This document shows positions 48,891 to 63,865 of a DNA stretch of 64,000 bases, piece by piece (the first letter of the stretch is position 1; every line of letters begins with the position of its first letter). This DNA is from Ancylobacter sonchi (GTDB lineage: Bacteria; Pseudomonadota; Alphaproteobacteria; Rhizobiales; Xanthobacteraceae). The stretch spans positions 744,001-808,000 of the forward strand of contig NZ_JAHBGF010000028.1 in NCBI RefSeq assembly GCF_018390695.1. The letters run 5' to 3'. The position numbers and the translations under genes were made by a program. The notes under the pieces are model-generated. The model saw only the letters and a program-made list of their open reading frames with translations. It did not search any database and was not told where the DNA came from.

Positions 48891-49349
48891 TCACGCCGCC
48901 AGCTTGGCGGAGACGATCTTGTCCGGGTTGATCACCGGCTCGCCGCGCTTGATCTTGTCGACATTCTCCATGCCCTCGATCACCTCGCCCCAGACGGTGT
49001 ACTGGCCGTCGAGGAAGGAGGCGTCGGCGAAGCAGATGAAGAACTGGCTGTCGCCGGAGTTCGGGTCCATGGCGCGGGCCATGGAGACGGTGCCGCGCTG
49101 ATGGCGACCCTTGTTGAACTCCGCCTTCAGCTTCTGGCCGGAACCGCCGCGGCCGGTGCCGGTCGGGTCGCCGGTCTGCGCCATGAAGCCGTCGATGACG
49201 CGGTGGAACACCACGCCGTCATAGAAGCCCTGCTTGGCCAGTTCGCTGATGCGGGCGACATGGCCGGGAGCGAGGTCCGGGCGCAGGCGGATCTTCACCG
49301 GGCCCTGGGTGGTCTCCAACAGCAGGATGGATTCGGGGGTGTCGCTCAT
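48891..49349 (-). CDS. ppiB: Cytoplasmic cyclophilin (peptidyl-prolyl isomerase B)
   Basis: A 152-residue cyclophilin without a signal peptide. The active site has VVFHRVIDGFMAQTGD (catalytic Arg), GTVSMARAMDPNSGDSQFFI and the C-terminal conserved region. It speeds proline isomerisation during folding. The ATG at 49349 has an AGGAG site. It lies 52 bp after a secreted paralogue on the same strand, and queA follows 176 bp later. Confidence 0.93.
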   Translation of the reverse strand: MSDTPESILLLETTQGPVKIRLRPDLAPGHVARISELAKQGFYDGVVFHRVIDGFMAQTGDPTGTGRGGSGQKLKAEFNKGRHQRGTVSMARAMDPNSGDSQFFICFADASFLDGQYTVWGEVIEGMENVDKIKRGEPVINPDKIVSAKLAA

Positions 49350-49401
49350 AGTCGTTACTCCTTGAGAAAAATCTGACGGATGACGGTGCGTGTCGCGCAC
49401 A

Positions 49402-49965
49402 TCACTTCACGTCGGCGGCAACCTTCATCGACACGATCTTGTCGGGGTTCTGCACCGGCTCGCCGCGCTTGAGCTTGTCGACGTTCTCCATGCCGGACAC
49501 GACCTGGCCGATCACCGTGTACTGGCCGTTGAGGAAGGACGCATCGCCGAAGGTAATGAAGAACTGCGAATTGGCGCTGTTCGGGCTCTGGGCGCGGGCC
49601 ATGCCGACCGTGCCGCGCGTAAAGGGTACGTTGGAGAATTCGGCCGGCAGGTCGGGATAGCGCGAACCGCCGGTGCCATTGCCGTACTGGCCGTCGCCGG
49701 TCTGGGCCATGAAGCGGTCGATCACCCGGTGGAAGGGCACGTTGTCGTAAAAGCCCTCGCGCGCCAGCTGCTTGATGCGCTCGGCATGCTTGGGCGCGAT
49801 ATCCGGGCGCAGCACGAAGACCACCGGCCCCTTGGTGGTCTGCATGATGATGGCGTTCTGCGGATCGACGTTAGGCGGCAGCTTGGGAGCCTGCGCCGTC
49901 TGGGCGACGGCGGGTAGCGCGAACACGGCGGTGACGGCGAAGGCGGCGATCAGACTGCGGATCAT
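49402..49965 (-). CDS. ppiA: Periplasmic cyclophilin (peptidyl-prolyl isomerase A)
   Basis: A 187-residue cyclophilin with a Sec signal (AAFAVTAVFALPAVAQ). Active-site motifs are NVPFHRVIDRFMAQTGDG and GTVGMARAQSPNSANSQFFI. It assists protein folding in the periplasm. The ATG at 49965 has a GGAG site. The neighbouring cytoplasmic copy shows that this is a tandem pair serving two compartments. Confidence 0.93.
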   Translation of the reverse strand: MIRSLIAAFAVTAVFALPAVAQTAQAPKLPPNVDPQNAIIMQTTKGPVVFVLRPDIAPKHAERIKQLAREGFYDNVPFHRVIDRFMAQTGDGQYGNGTGGSRYPDLPAEFSNVPFTRGTVGMARAQSPNSANSQFFITFGDASFLNGQYTVIGQVVSGMENVDKLKRGEPVQNPDKIVSMKVAADVK

Positions 49966-50005
49966 CAGAAAACTCCGGTGCGGCTGCGGATTTGGCCGTG
50001 CGCGA

Positions 50006-50515
50006 TCAAATAGGGCGGCGCAGCTTGGTGGCCAGACGGCCGACCACGGCGGCCGGCACGAAGGACGAGACGTCGCCTCCCATCCCGGCGATCTGCCGGA
50101 CAAGGGTGGCGGTGATGGGGCGGGACACGGCGGAGGCCGGCAAAAATACCGTCTGCACCTCCGGCCGCAGCACGGCGTTCATGCCCGCCATCTGCATCTC
50201 GTAGTCGAGATCGGTGCCGTCGCGCAGGCCGCGAATGAGCAACCGGGCGCCATGGCGATACGCCGCTTCCACGACCAGATCGGCGAAGGTGATGCATTCG
50301 AACGCCGCGCCCTCATGGCGGGCGATCGGCTCGAAGATCTCGGTGAGCATCTCCAGCCTTTCCTCCGCCGCGAACAGCGGGGCCTTGCCGGGATGCACGC
50401 CGATACCGATCACCAGCCGGTCGACCATGCGCGCGGCGGCACGTGCCACCTCGACATGGCCATTGGTCGGCGGATCGAAGGAACCGGGATAGAAGGCGGT
50501 GCGCAGGGCGCTCAT
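50006..50515 (-). CDS. coaD: Phosphopantetheine adenylyltransferase
   Basis: A 169-residue nucleotidyltransferase with [10 protein letters not shown] (ATP-binding TxGH near residues 17-20), [15 protein letters not shown] and [17 protein letters not shown]. It makes dephospho-CoA from phosphopantetheine in the cytoplasm. It is upstream of the cyclophilin pair on the same strand, 40 bp away. Confidence 0.94.
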   Translation of the reverse strand: MSALRTAFYPGSFDPPTNGHVEVARAAARMVDRLVIGIGVHPGKAPLFAAEERLEMLTEIFEPIARHEGAAFECITFADLVVEAAYRHGARLLIRGLRDGTDLDYEMQMAGMNAVLRPEVQTVFLPASAVSRPITATLVRQIAGMGGDVSSFVPAAVVGRLATKLRRPI

Positions 50516-50605
50516 GCGGAGCCTCTCGTTGCGCGGCAAGGGTTAGCGGGCTCACGCGGTGGACGCAAGGGGCAGACGCGTCTGCGTCACCCCGCAGGGC
50601 GTCGG

Positions 50606-51193
50606 TCAGCGCTCGCCACGACCGATCCACTTGGCGACCTGCGGCGCCCGATAGGCCCGCAGCCGGGCCAGCAGCGCTTTGGGATTGTCGGCGACGAGCA
50701 GCATGTCGCGATGCGCCTCGCGCATGAAGCCTTCCCCGACCACATGGTCGACGAAGCCCAGCAACCGGTCGAAATAGCCGCCGACATTGAGCAGCGCGCA
50801 CGGCTTGTCATGGCTGCCGAGCTGCGCCCAGGTCCATACCTCGAACAGCTCCTCCAGCGTGCCGATGCCGCCGGGCAGCGCGACGAAGGCATCGGCGAGC
50901 TCGGCCATCATCGCCTTGCGCTCATGCATGGAGCCGACGATACGCAAATCCGCCAGCCCCTTATGCGCGACCTCGCGCTCCAGGATGCCGCGCGGGATGA
51001 CGCCCGTCACCTCGCCGCCGGCGGCAAGCGCGGCATCCGCCAGCGCGCCCATGAGACCCACCGAAGCGCCGCCATAGACGAGGCCGATCCCCTCGCGCGC
51101 CAGCGCGGTGCCGAGCGCGACGGTGGCTTCGGTATAGTCCGGCCGATGACCGGCATTGGAGCCGAGGAAAACGCAGATGCGGCGCATGGGCAT
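50606..51193 (-). CDS. LOG-family cytokinin-nucleotide phosphoribohydrolase-like protein
   Basis: A 195-residue Rossmann-like protein (TIGR00730). The PGGIGTLEELFEVWTWAQLG motif binds the phosphoribosyl group, and VYGGASVGLMGALADAAL is the other signature. Plant LOG enzymes release cytokinin bases from nucleotides; bacterial members more generally act on AMP-type nucleotides. The start at 51193 has an AAGGG site; a second ATG at 51187 is possible. It lies between gyrA and coaD on the same strand. Confidence 0.9.
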   Translation of the reverse strand: MPMRRICVFLGSNAGHRPDYTEATVALGTALAREGIGLVYGGASVGLMGALADAALAAGGEVTGVIPRGILEREVAHKGLADLRIVGSMHERKAMMAELADAFVALPGGIGTLEELFEVWTWAQLGSHDKPCALLNVGGYFDRLLGFVDHVVGEGFMREAHRDMLLVADNPKALLARLRAYRAPQVAKWIGRGER

Positions 51194-51284
51194 GCCCTTC
51201 GACTGACACGTCGCTCAAACGGCAACGGCGCCGTCTCCAGCGCCGTCGCATTGTCGGATCATGATGCGGCAGAAGGTCGGCGGC

Positions 51285-54041
<2,757 letters not shown>

Positions 54042-54300
54042 GGAAGCGACTTTCCGTAGATTGCTTATTGAGTTGTTTTATCTATCCGATTCCGCTCGCC
54101 AACGCCAGCGCGACGACTCCGCGACAGCCGTTAATTCATAAGCAATACCAATGACTTGCAACGGCGTTTTTGAAGCCCGCTCAAAAGGTGGCGGAACCAT
54201 GGCCGACGGGACCGAAAATACCTTCCCCTTCGGGTCCCGCTCATAGGAAGATGCACCCGTACCGCCCACGCCCTGGCGGCATCGAGGGACCCGTCACGGC

Positions 54301-54927
54301 ATGTTCGATTACGTCATATCGGCGGCGGTCACGATGCTGGTGGTCATCGACCCGATCGGCCTCGCGCCACTGTTCCTCGCCGTCACCACCGGCCTGTCGA
54401 CGGAGGAACGACGCCACGTCGCCTGGCGCGCCTCGGCGATCGCCCTCGCCATCCTCGCTCTGTTCGGCCTCGTCGGCGCGCCGCTGCTTGCCGCGCTCGG
54501 CATCACCCTGCCCGCCTTCCGCATCGCCGGCGGGCTGCTGCTGTTCACCATCTCGTTCGAAATGGTGTTCGGGCGACGCAGCGAGCGCAAGACCGACGCC
54601 ACCGATGCAGCGATGCGCGAACATCTCCTGCACAATCTGGCGGTGTTTCCGCTCGCCATTCCGCTGATGGCAGGGCCGGGCGCCATTACCGCCATGATGC
54701 TGCTGGCCGGCGAAGCGCGAGGCGATGGCGCCCGCCTCGGTGCGCTGTTTGCCATCACACTCATGGTGATCGCCAGCTGCCTGATCGTCTATCTCGCCGC
54801 CGACCGGGTGAACCGCTGGCTCGGCATCACCGGCAACGCCATATTGACGCGGCTTCTCGGCGTCGTGCTCGCCGCTCTCGCCGTCCAATTCGTCATCGAT
54901 GGCGTGAAGACGGCATTCGGGCTGTAG
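54301..54927 (+). CDS. MarC-family integral membrane protein
   Basis: A 208-residue membrane protein with six helices. VVIDPIGLAPLFLAVT, RIAGGLLLFTISFEMVFG and PLAIPLMAGPGAITAMML are the MarC/UPF0056 signatures. The family was once linked to multiple antibiotic resistance, but that link has not held up; its function is unknown. The ATG at 54301 has a distant GAGGG. It is monocistronic. Confidence 0.9.
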   Translation: MFDYVISAAVTMLVVIDPIGLAPLFLAVTTGLSTEERRHVAWRASAIALAILALFGLVGAPLLAALGITLPAFRIAGGLLLFTISFEMVFGRRSERKTDATDAAMREHLLHNLAVFPLAIPLMAGPGAITAMMLLAGEARGDGARLGALFAITLMVIASCLIVYLAADRVNRWLGITGNAILTRLLGVVLAALAVQFVIDGVKTAFGL

Positions 54928-55401
54928 ACCCTGCGAGGTCATCCGGGCCACGGCGGCGTTCAGGGCCGCCTCCCCGGCACCCCGGCCACGCCCGCGACGA
55001 CGGACAGCGTAACCCGCCAACACCGATCGGCTGCCGCCCTGAGCCCACCCGGCGACGATAAGCCCGACAGTGAGAGGTTGGCCTCGCATGATCACCTTCG
55101 AGGGATCATGCCCTCGAGGGATCATGCACTTGAGGAATCAAGCACACCGACACACCGGCAGCTCACATACGCGACCGTCGCCGGTGCCGCCCCGACCACG
55201 CCGGCCGCTGGTCGACGGGCCTGCCTTCTGCACTCAAACGATCGAACCGCAACCTGCGAGCCGACGAAGGGAAGCTCCCTCCATCAGGCCCGACAAGGTT
55301 GGAACCGCTCAGCGCCCGACACGAAGACCGCAGCGGAGTCGAGACGGAAGCGCGGTCGCGCGCAGCGGCGAGAACATGCACTCGCCGTGCAGATCGAAAG
55401 C
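54928..55401. other. Gene-free region between marC and ssb
   Basis: This 474-bp convergent stretch has no credible gene. It contains a three-copy 16-bp tandem repeat at 55098-55145. No terminator with a T run is obvious for either gene. Both marC (from the left) and ssb (from the right) end here. Confidence 0.65.
55098..55145. repeat. Tandem repeat, three copies of 16 bp
   Basis: The unit TCGAGGGATCATGCNC occurs at 55098-55113 and 55114-55129 with one difference, and again at 55130-55145 as TTGAGGAATCAAGCAC with three changes from the second copy. It is non-coding. Confidence 0.85.
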
Positions 55402-55962
55402 TCAGAACGGAATTTCGTCGTCGATGTCGCTGCTGCTGCCGCCGCCGAACGAGCCGCCACGCGAGGGCGCCCCGCCGCCGACCGCCGCCGGCTTGCGCTC
55501 GCCGCCGAAGGAGCCTCGGGCGGACGACCCACCGAAAGAGCCGCCGCCGGAGCCAAAATCGCTGCTGCCCGCGCCGTAATCGTCGCCGCCACTGGCACCC
55601 TCACCGCCGCCGCGGCTGTCGAGGATGGTCAGCTCGCCGCGGAACTGCCGCAGCACCACTTCGGTGAAATAGCGCTCGGCGCCGGCTTGGTCGGTGGCCT
55701 TGCGGGTTTCCAGCTGGCCCTCGATATAAACTTTCGTGCCCTTGCGCAGATATTGCTCGGCGATACGCAGCAGGTTCTCGTTGAAGATCACCACGCTGTG
55801 CCACTCGGTGCGCTCGCGGCGCTCGCCCGAGGCCTTGTCGCGCCACGTCTCCGATGTAGCGATGCGCAGATTGCACACCCGGCCACCGTTCTGGAACGTC
55901 CGCACTTCCGGATCGCGGCCCAGATTGCCGACCAGGATCACCTTGTTGACGCTGCCGGCCAT
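55402..55962 (-). CDS. ssb: Single-stranded DNA-binding protein
   Basis: A 186-residue SSB. The OB fold spans about residues 1-112 ([53 protein letters not shown]). A glycine- and serine-rich linker leads to the acidic tip DIDDEIPF, which recruits repair and replication proteins. The ATG at 55962 has a GGAGG site. It is divergent from uvrA with a shared SOS box, so both should rise on DNA damage. Confidence 0.96.
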   Translation of the reverse strand: MAGSVNKVILVGNLGRDPEVRTFQNGGRVCNLRIATSETWRDKASGERRERTEWHSVVIFNENLLRIAEQYLRKGTKVYIEGQLETRKATDQAGAERYFTEVVLRQFRGELTILDSRGGGEGASGGDDYGAGSSDFGSGGGSFGGSSARGSFGGERKPAAVGGGAPSRGGSFGGGSSSDIDDEIPF

Positions 55963-56293
55963 TCCGTCCTCCAAAATCCGTCTGCCGTATAGGATCGATG
56001 AGTATAGACCACGGCGCCGCTCATCGGCGGACTCGCGACGCCTTCGTCCACATCTTTGGCACCGCGTCGGCACCGGAAGCCAAAGTCGCCGACCCTGTCG
56101 CCCAAACAATGTTCTTGTTATGTTCGTATCATCGTGCATAGTGCCACGCAAGCCCGATGACGTTTCGGCCGAGCGACACTATGTTTGACGCCATGCAGCA
56201 AGCACGAGCACCCTCCCCGAGACGGCCATGCCGCCCACCGGGGGATCGGGTGCTTTCGTGCTGTCCCCTTGGGACCGGGATTGAGAGACAGGA
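55963..56293. other. ssb-uvrA divergent promoter region
   Basis: This 331-bp gap holds no gene. Its centre carries a perfect alphaproteobacterial SOS box, and both flanking genes are DNA-repair genes that LexA commonly represses. Exact -35/-10 sites are not resolved by eye. Confidence 0.75.
56111..56125. promoter_or_regulatory. LexA (SOS) box shared by ssb and uvrA
   Basis: GTTC-TTGTTAT-GTTC fits exactly the GTTC-N7-GTTC LexA site of alphaproteobacteria. It lies 149 bp upstream of the ssb start and 169 bp upstream of the uvrA start. Confidence 0.85.
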
Positions 56294-59200
<2,907 letters not shown>

Positions 59201-60033
59201 TCCGAACCCCTCGTCTCGACGCGCCGCGATGTGCAGTGAGGTGTACGATGCGGCCAATCCGGCGGCGGAATGTCCGATGAGGACGAGCGGTGGAGGCAGT
59301 CACCTCTACCGCATTTGCCGGCCCGAGGAGTTCAGGCGGGGTGCCCCTTCGCCCGGGCGGGTCGCAAAGTGGCGAGTGCCCTTTTGCGCCTGCCGCTCCT
59401 GTCGAGCGGGATGGCATGGAATGGTGTCGTCCATGTCGCGGATGCCCAGTTGGAGCTTGCGATGATGGCTGGACACGGCGAGCCGGCCTCCATGCCACGC
59501 GCGGTTGGCTGTACGAACGGCGGCAGGGTGGCAACCGTCCGGCGACCGGGCCGTAACGGCACGGATTGACGCGGCCGGCGTCGCTGATGTCCGGTTAGCG
59601 CTCGCGAAGGTTCACTGCCTCCGGCCAGCGCCCCTGCCCTCTGCGACTGGTAGCGTTGGCTGCAAGACGAACAGACCGGGGCAACATCCTCGCAGGGATG
59701 CGTGACGACGTGGAATGAGCTCGACCGCCTCGCGATGGTGCAAACGGTGCTCGCAGCCGCACAGGTGCCGGCGGGTTGGTCTGCCCTTCCTTCTCGCGCT
59801 ATCGGCTGCGGGAAATATAAGCCGTTAGCATCGGGCTGCCGACCGGGCCGGTAGGGCATGGGGCGAGGTCGACCGCGACATACTGGATCGCAGTCGACAT
59901 GTGCCATGGCGGCCGCCGCTGTGGACGAACCTACCCTTGCGTCACGATCCGTCTGCTGCGGTCGACATCGGCTTCCCGATCGGTCCGTAACGGACCCGAC
60001 CAGGACCCGCTATACCGCCGGCACTTGATGGAG

Positions 60034-60069
60034 GGGTCGATGCTCGGGTCGATGCTTGGGTCGATGGTT
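60034..60069. repeat. Tandem repeat, three copies of 12 bp
   Basis: GGGTCGATGCTC, GGGTCGATGCTT and GGGTCGATGGTT follow one another without a gap. The 12-bp period keeps frame, but no gene is supported across it. It lies just past the 3' end of the transposase remnant. Confidence 0.85.
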
Positions 60070-60189
60070 CACCCCGATCGGCGGCCTGTTCATTCGCCAC
60101 GCACCATCGGCCACATGGGATGGGATGCATCGGGTTCGCAGCCGAGCCGATGACGCACGGAACCAAGCCGCCTGTCGTGTTCCAGGGGG

Positions 60190-60957
60190 TGAGATTGAGT
60201 TGGTCCACCAAGTGGATGAGGCTGCGATGCAGACGGCTGAAAGGAAGATGTCTGCGCGCTTGTCGTCGCGGGTAGCGATGCGCCGGAAGTCCTTAAGCCT
60301 GCAGAATACCCACCCGATGGGGTTTCGAGCGCGATAGGGGTCGCGGTCGTGGGCGTGCGGGTTCTTGCGGGTCGGATCGGTGGGCATGGCGGGTTCGGTT
60401 CCGCGCCCGGTGAGCCAGCCGCACAGGCTTGTCGCGTCGTCGGCCCGATCGGCCAGCAGCGTGTGGCGGGGTGGCGGATGGCGAGCAGCGTTTTGGCGCC
60501 GGCGAGGCTATGAGCGGTGCCGGGTGTCGGGACGAAAGCGACGGGTGGCCGCGATCATCGCTCCACGCGTGGATTTTGGTGGTTCGCCCGCCACGCGAGG
60601 CGCCTATGGCATGATGATGCCCGCTTTGCGCTGGCAGCCGAGGAGCGAGCTTTGCTAGGGGTGGCGCCCACCGCACCCGTGCCCCCCAGTCGAGGCGTAG
60701 AGAATCCGCTTTTACACGCCCTGCCGGCTCCAACGGCTCCATCGATTGCAGACGATGGAGGGACCGTAGACGCTTGGGTCGTCCTTCCAGCGACCGCCCG
60801 AACGCATGTGCCTGATCCCCGAGATCACGCGCCGGCCATCAACGCGCCGCACCCCACGACGGCCCCGCGACAAAGGCGGCTGGATTGCCGCCCATTCTAC
60901 ATCCGACAGCCGATAAACCTCTTGCTTTCGCGCCACCCGAAAACCACCGAATGCCAA
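60190..60957 (-). mobile_element. Decayed IS5-family (IS1031-like) transposase
   Basis: On the minus strand three blocks of an IS5-type transposase occur in order but in different frames. The N-terminal block (YRLSDVEWAAIQPPLSRGRRGVRRVDGRRVISG) ends at a stop near 60712. A middle block (SRGGRTTKIHAWSDDRG) lies near 60570-60620. The C-terminal block (RKNPHAHDRDPYRARNPIGWVFCRLKDFRRIATRDDKRADIFLSA) ends near 60205. The DDE core region around the first and second acidic residues is deleted or shifted. Terminal inverted repeats were not found. It cannot encode an active transposase. Confidence 0.8.
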
Positions 60958-62253
60958 GGGGTCAGATCCCTACCCTTCCAACACCCCCACTCGGGTTTCG
61001 AACCGAGTTCGCAGTCGGGATGAGCAACGCCCCCCTGTGCGGGCAGGATGGCCCTACCGGAATGCTTCATCGCCTGTGCGGGTGGTGGCAGGCGGTCTCG
61101 GTTTCACGATCGGACCGTCGCGGGTCCGGGCAAAGCCGGCCATACCAACGGTACATCGGTCGATGCTGGCAGGAATGGCCGGCAATGGCGGATCGGGCAT
61201 CCTGCGTCGCTCGCACCGTCGACTGCCGAAACGGGGTTCGCAGTGGCCCCGCTCCGACCGCAACCGACGGAACGAGACTGGCCGTGCCGCAGATACGCGG
61301 GCGAGGCTGGCCGGGACGGGCCAGCCCCAGCGGGCGGGCTGTCGGGGCACCAGGCATCGTCGAAGGTGAATTGCAGCGGTCTCCCGACCACCGTGCTCCG
61401 GTGGGATGGCGGCTCGGAAGTGCAGTCTGTCAGGCACTCGCCCGACATAGACAGACGACGCGGGCCACCGCCGCGCGGGACTTGCGAGTTCGCCGCGCCG
61501 GGCCGAGCGTTTCGCTGGGGGGAGATCCAGCGGCCTCGCAGCTGAAACGGTCGGCCCGGCGAGCGATTGCACGATCGACGCTCTCGCCGTGATCGCCAGT
61601 GCCGGCCGGTGATTCCGATGTCTCGCGACGCGCATTGGCAATCCGCGGTCCGAATGCCCCAATCTCCCCTCCGATGCTGCCTCGGAGGGTCGAAGTGCAT
61701 CGAGCCCGGATCGGCCCGATGGCTGGTCGATGGCGTACTCTGTTCCCGGCTTCAGTGCCGCGGCGAGGACCGGCACAACCTCGACGCCGGATCGCCCCGG
61801 CGACCGATCGAAGGTACCAAGATCTTCTCGCGGCTGTGATGCCCCCGGCAGCTAAGGCCTCCTCCGGCGCGACAGGTGGGATAGGGTTCTCGCCATTCCC
61901 TTCGCGCCGAGGTCCTTGTCTCGCGAAGGCTCATCACGTCGTAACCCTTTCCGAGCGAGTTGCAGCCGGTCCGGCCGAGCGGCGCGTTCGGCGCCGAGCT
62001 CTCGGGAGGAGGGAGCGACCGGTTTCGCCAAGAACGTCCTGTCGCTAAGGGCACTCGCCAGCGCTCGGACCGATGGTCGGCCGCGGGACCGCCGCCCGGA
62101 ACGGCAGGGGTGCCGCGTGGCGCCGGTCCGAGCAATGGCCGTGCGCGAACGGGAAAAACGATACCGTTTCGCAAGGCACCCCATCCGCTATCGCCCCCCG
62201 TTCGGCCGCGCGAGGCGCCAGCGTGAGGGTGGAGGCCCGCCAGAGCGGGCGCC

Positions 62254-63327
62254 TCAGGCGGCGGCGCGGGTGCGGCAGAGGTGCAGCGTGGCGCCGATCA
62301 GCACGATGGTCGCGCCGAACTGGTGCGCCAGCGCGATGTCGATCGGCACCTGGTGGATCAGCGTCAGGATGCCGAGCAGCGCCTGCGCCGCCACCAGCCC
62401 CATCAGCAGCGCCGCGCGGCCGCCGGCCGGGCTCGCGCGCAGCGCCAGCCAGTTCACCACCGCCAGCGCCAGCACCGTATAGGCGGTCATGCGATGGTTG
62501 AACTGCACGGTGAGCACATTCTCGAACAGGTTGCGCCACGCCGGCTGCTGCACCAGCAGGTTCTCGACCGGCGGAATGAAATGCCCGTCCATCAGCGGCC
62601 AGGTGGTGTAGGTGAGCCCGGCATCCAGCCCGGCGACCAGGCCACCCAGGAAGATCTGCAGCAGCACGACGGCGAACAGCGCCCAGGCGAGCGGTACCGC
62701 CATGCCCGGCGCGTTCCGGCGCCCGCCCGGCACGGCCCGGACCGTGCGGGCCGGCCGCAGGCCGTCGGCCACCGCCATCGTGGCGGCGAGGATCAGGCAG
62801 GCCAGCGTCAGATGCGTCGCCAGCCGGTACTGGCTGACATCGACGCGTCCGACAAGGCCGGACGCCACCATCCACCAGCCGACCGCTCCTTGCAGCCCGC
62901 CGAGCAGGAACAGCCCGCCGAGCTTCCAGCGCAGCGGGCCGGTGACCAGGCCGCGCCACAGGAAATACAGGAAGGGCAGCAGGAAGACGAAACCGATCAG
63001 CCGGCCGAGCAGCCGATGCCCCCACTCCCACCAGAAGATGGTGCGGAACTCGGCGAGGCTCATGCCCCGGTTGATCTGCTGATATTGCGGGATCTGCTGG
63101 TATTTCTCGAACTCGGCCTGCCACGCCGCTTCGGAAAGCGGCGGAAGGGCGCCGGTGACCGGCTTCCACTCGGTAATCGACAGGCCGGACTCGGTGAGCC
63201 GCGTGGCGCCGCCCACCACCACCATCAGCACGATCAGCGCCGCCACCGCATAGAGCCACAGCCGCACCGGACGCAGCCGGTCCGAAGCCGGCGCGGCGGA
63301 AAGATCGATGGTGCCGGAGAGGGCCAT
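62254..63327 (-). CDS. ctaA: Heme A synthase CtaA
   Basis: A 357-residue integral membrane protein with eight helices. Heme-ligand histidines occur in [29 protein letters not shown] and [26 protein letters not shown] near the start is the alphaproteobacterial (type 2) signature. It oxidises the C8 methyl of heme O to a formyl group, giving heme A for cytochrome c oxidase. The ATG at 63327 gives the normal length. Other cta genes are not adjacent; a DUF2842 gene is divergent. Confidence 0.95.
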   Translation of the reverse strand: MALSGTIDLSAAPASDRLRPVRLWLYAVAALIVLMVVVGGATRLTESGLSITEWKPVTGALPPLSEAAWQAEFEKYQQIPQYQQINRGMSLAEFRTIFWWEWGHRLLGRLIGFVFLLPFLYFLWRGLVTGPLRWKLGGLFLLGGLQGAVGWWMVASGLVGRVDVSQYRLATHLTLACLILAATMAVADGLRPARTVRAVPGGRRNAPGMAVPLAWALFAVVLLQIFLGGLVAGLDAGLTYTTWPLMDGHFIPPVENLLVQQPAWRNLFENVLTVQFNHRMTAYTVLALAVVNWLALRASPAGGRAALLMGLVAAQALLGILTLIHQVPIDIALAHQFGATIVLIGATLHLCRTRAAA

Positions 63328-63535
63328 ATGCAGTTCCTGCGGTTCGGCGGCCGGCCCTCATTGCGGAAGGTTCCGGCCGATCCGATGTTCGAGGTCGGGC
63401 TTCAACCCGCGGCGGGGGAGCGATACCGGATCCCGTCGCCGGGTTTCAACCTAGCGTCGGAGCGGATATAGCTCACCGCGCGCCCGCACAACCGGGCGAA
63501 TTGTCCCTGAGATCACTTATCGGGCAACCCCGCCG

Positions 63536-63808
63536 ATGGACGACCGCGCCTCCCGACCGACCGAGCGCCCGAGCGCGCCCCCTTCGCTGCCGCCGCGCCT
63601 GCGCAAGTTCATCGGCACCTGCCTGATCCTCATCCTGGTGATCGTCTGGTCGCTCGGCGCCATGGCGCTGGCGCAGGGCCGGGTGACGACGCTGCCGGGT
63701 TTCTGGCAGTTCATCGCCTATGTCGTGCTGGGCATCGGCTGGGTGGTGCCGGCGGCACTGCTGATCCGCTGGATGCAGAAGGGCGACCGCAAGCCGGAAA
63801 CGCTCTGA
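63536..63808 (+). CDS. DUF2842 family membrane protein
   Basis: A 90-residue protein: a proline-rich basic N-terminus, two hydrophobic helices (FIGTCLILILVIVWSLGAMALA and FIAYVVLGIGWVVPAALLI) and a short charged tail ending RWMQKGD. This is the DUF2842 pattern, common in Rhizobiales next to respiratory genes. Function is unknown. The ATG at 63536 lies 208 bp from the divergent ctaA start. Confidence 0.85.
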   Translation: MDDRASRPTERPSAPPSLPPRLRKFIGTCLILILVIVWSLGAMALAQGRVTTLPGFWQFIAYVVLGIGWVVPAALLIRWMQKGDRKPETL

Positions 63809-63865
63809 GCGCGGATCGGCCGGCGACCGGGCACGACCTATCGGCGCGAGCTTATCGCCGCGACC

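Larger units (their letters stand above)
59201..62253. other. Three-kilobase gene desert between uvrA and ctaA
   Basis: No intact gene is supported. Open frames occur on both strands but have poor codon structure and resemble no family, apart from the transposase remnant at 60190-60957. A 12-bp triple tandem repeat lies at 60034-60069. A small hairpin at 60990-61007 (CTCGG/CCGAG) is not a tRNA. The rest looks like eroded DNA; scattered CxxC-like fragments at 59280-59460 might come from another transposase, but this is too weak to annotate. Confidence 0.65.

Noticed and set aside
54042-54300. Possible small gene between gyrA and marC
   Set aside because: Frames here are short and lack ribosome sites; the AT-rich part is better explained as the gyrA promoter region.
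59270-59460. Possible second transposase fragment with cysteine-rich frames after uvrA
   Set aside because: Cysteine spacing vaguely recalls ISXO2-type zinc ribbons but each motif falls in a different frame; not enough to call.
60990-61007. Hairpin CTCGG...CCGAG with TTCGAA, resembling a tRNA T arm
   Set aside because: The loop is one base too long and no acceptor, D or anticodon arm can be folded around it.
61054-61776. Open frame of about 240 codons on the minus strand within the gene desert
   Set aside because: It resembles no family, overlaps other equally long frames on the same DNA, and has no ribosome site; it is probably a by-product of high GC.
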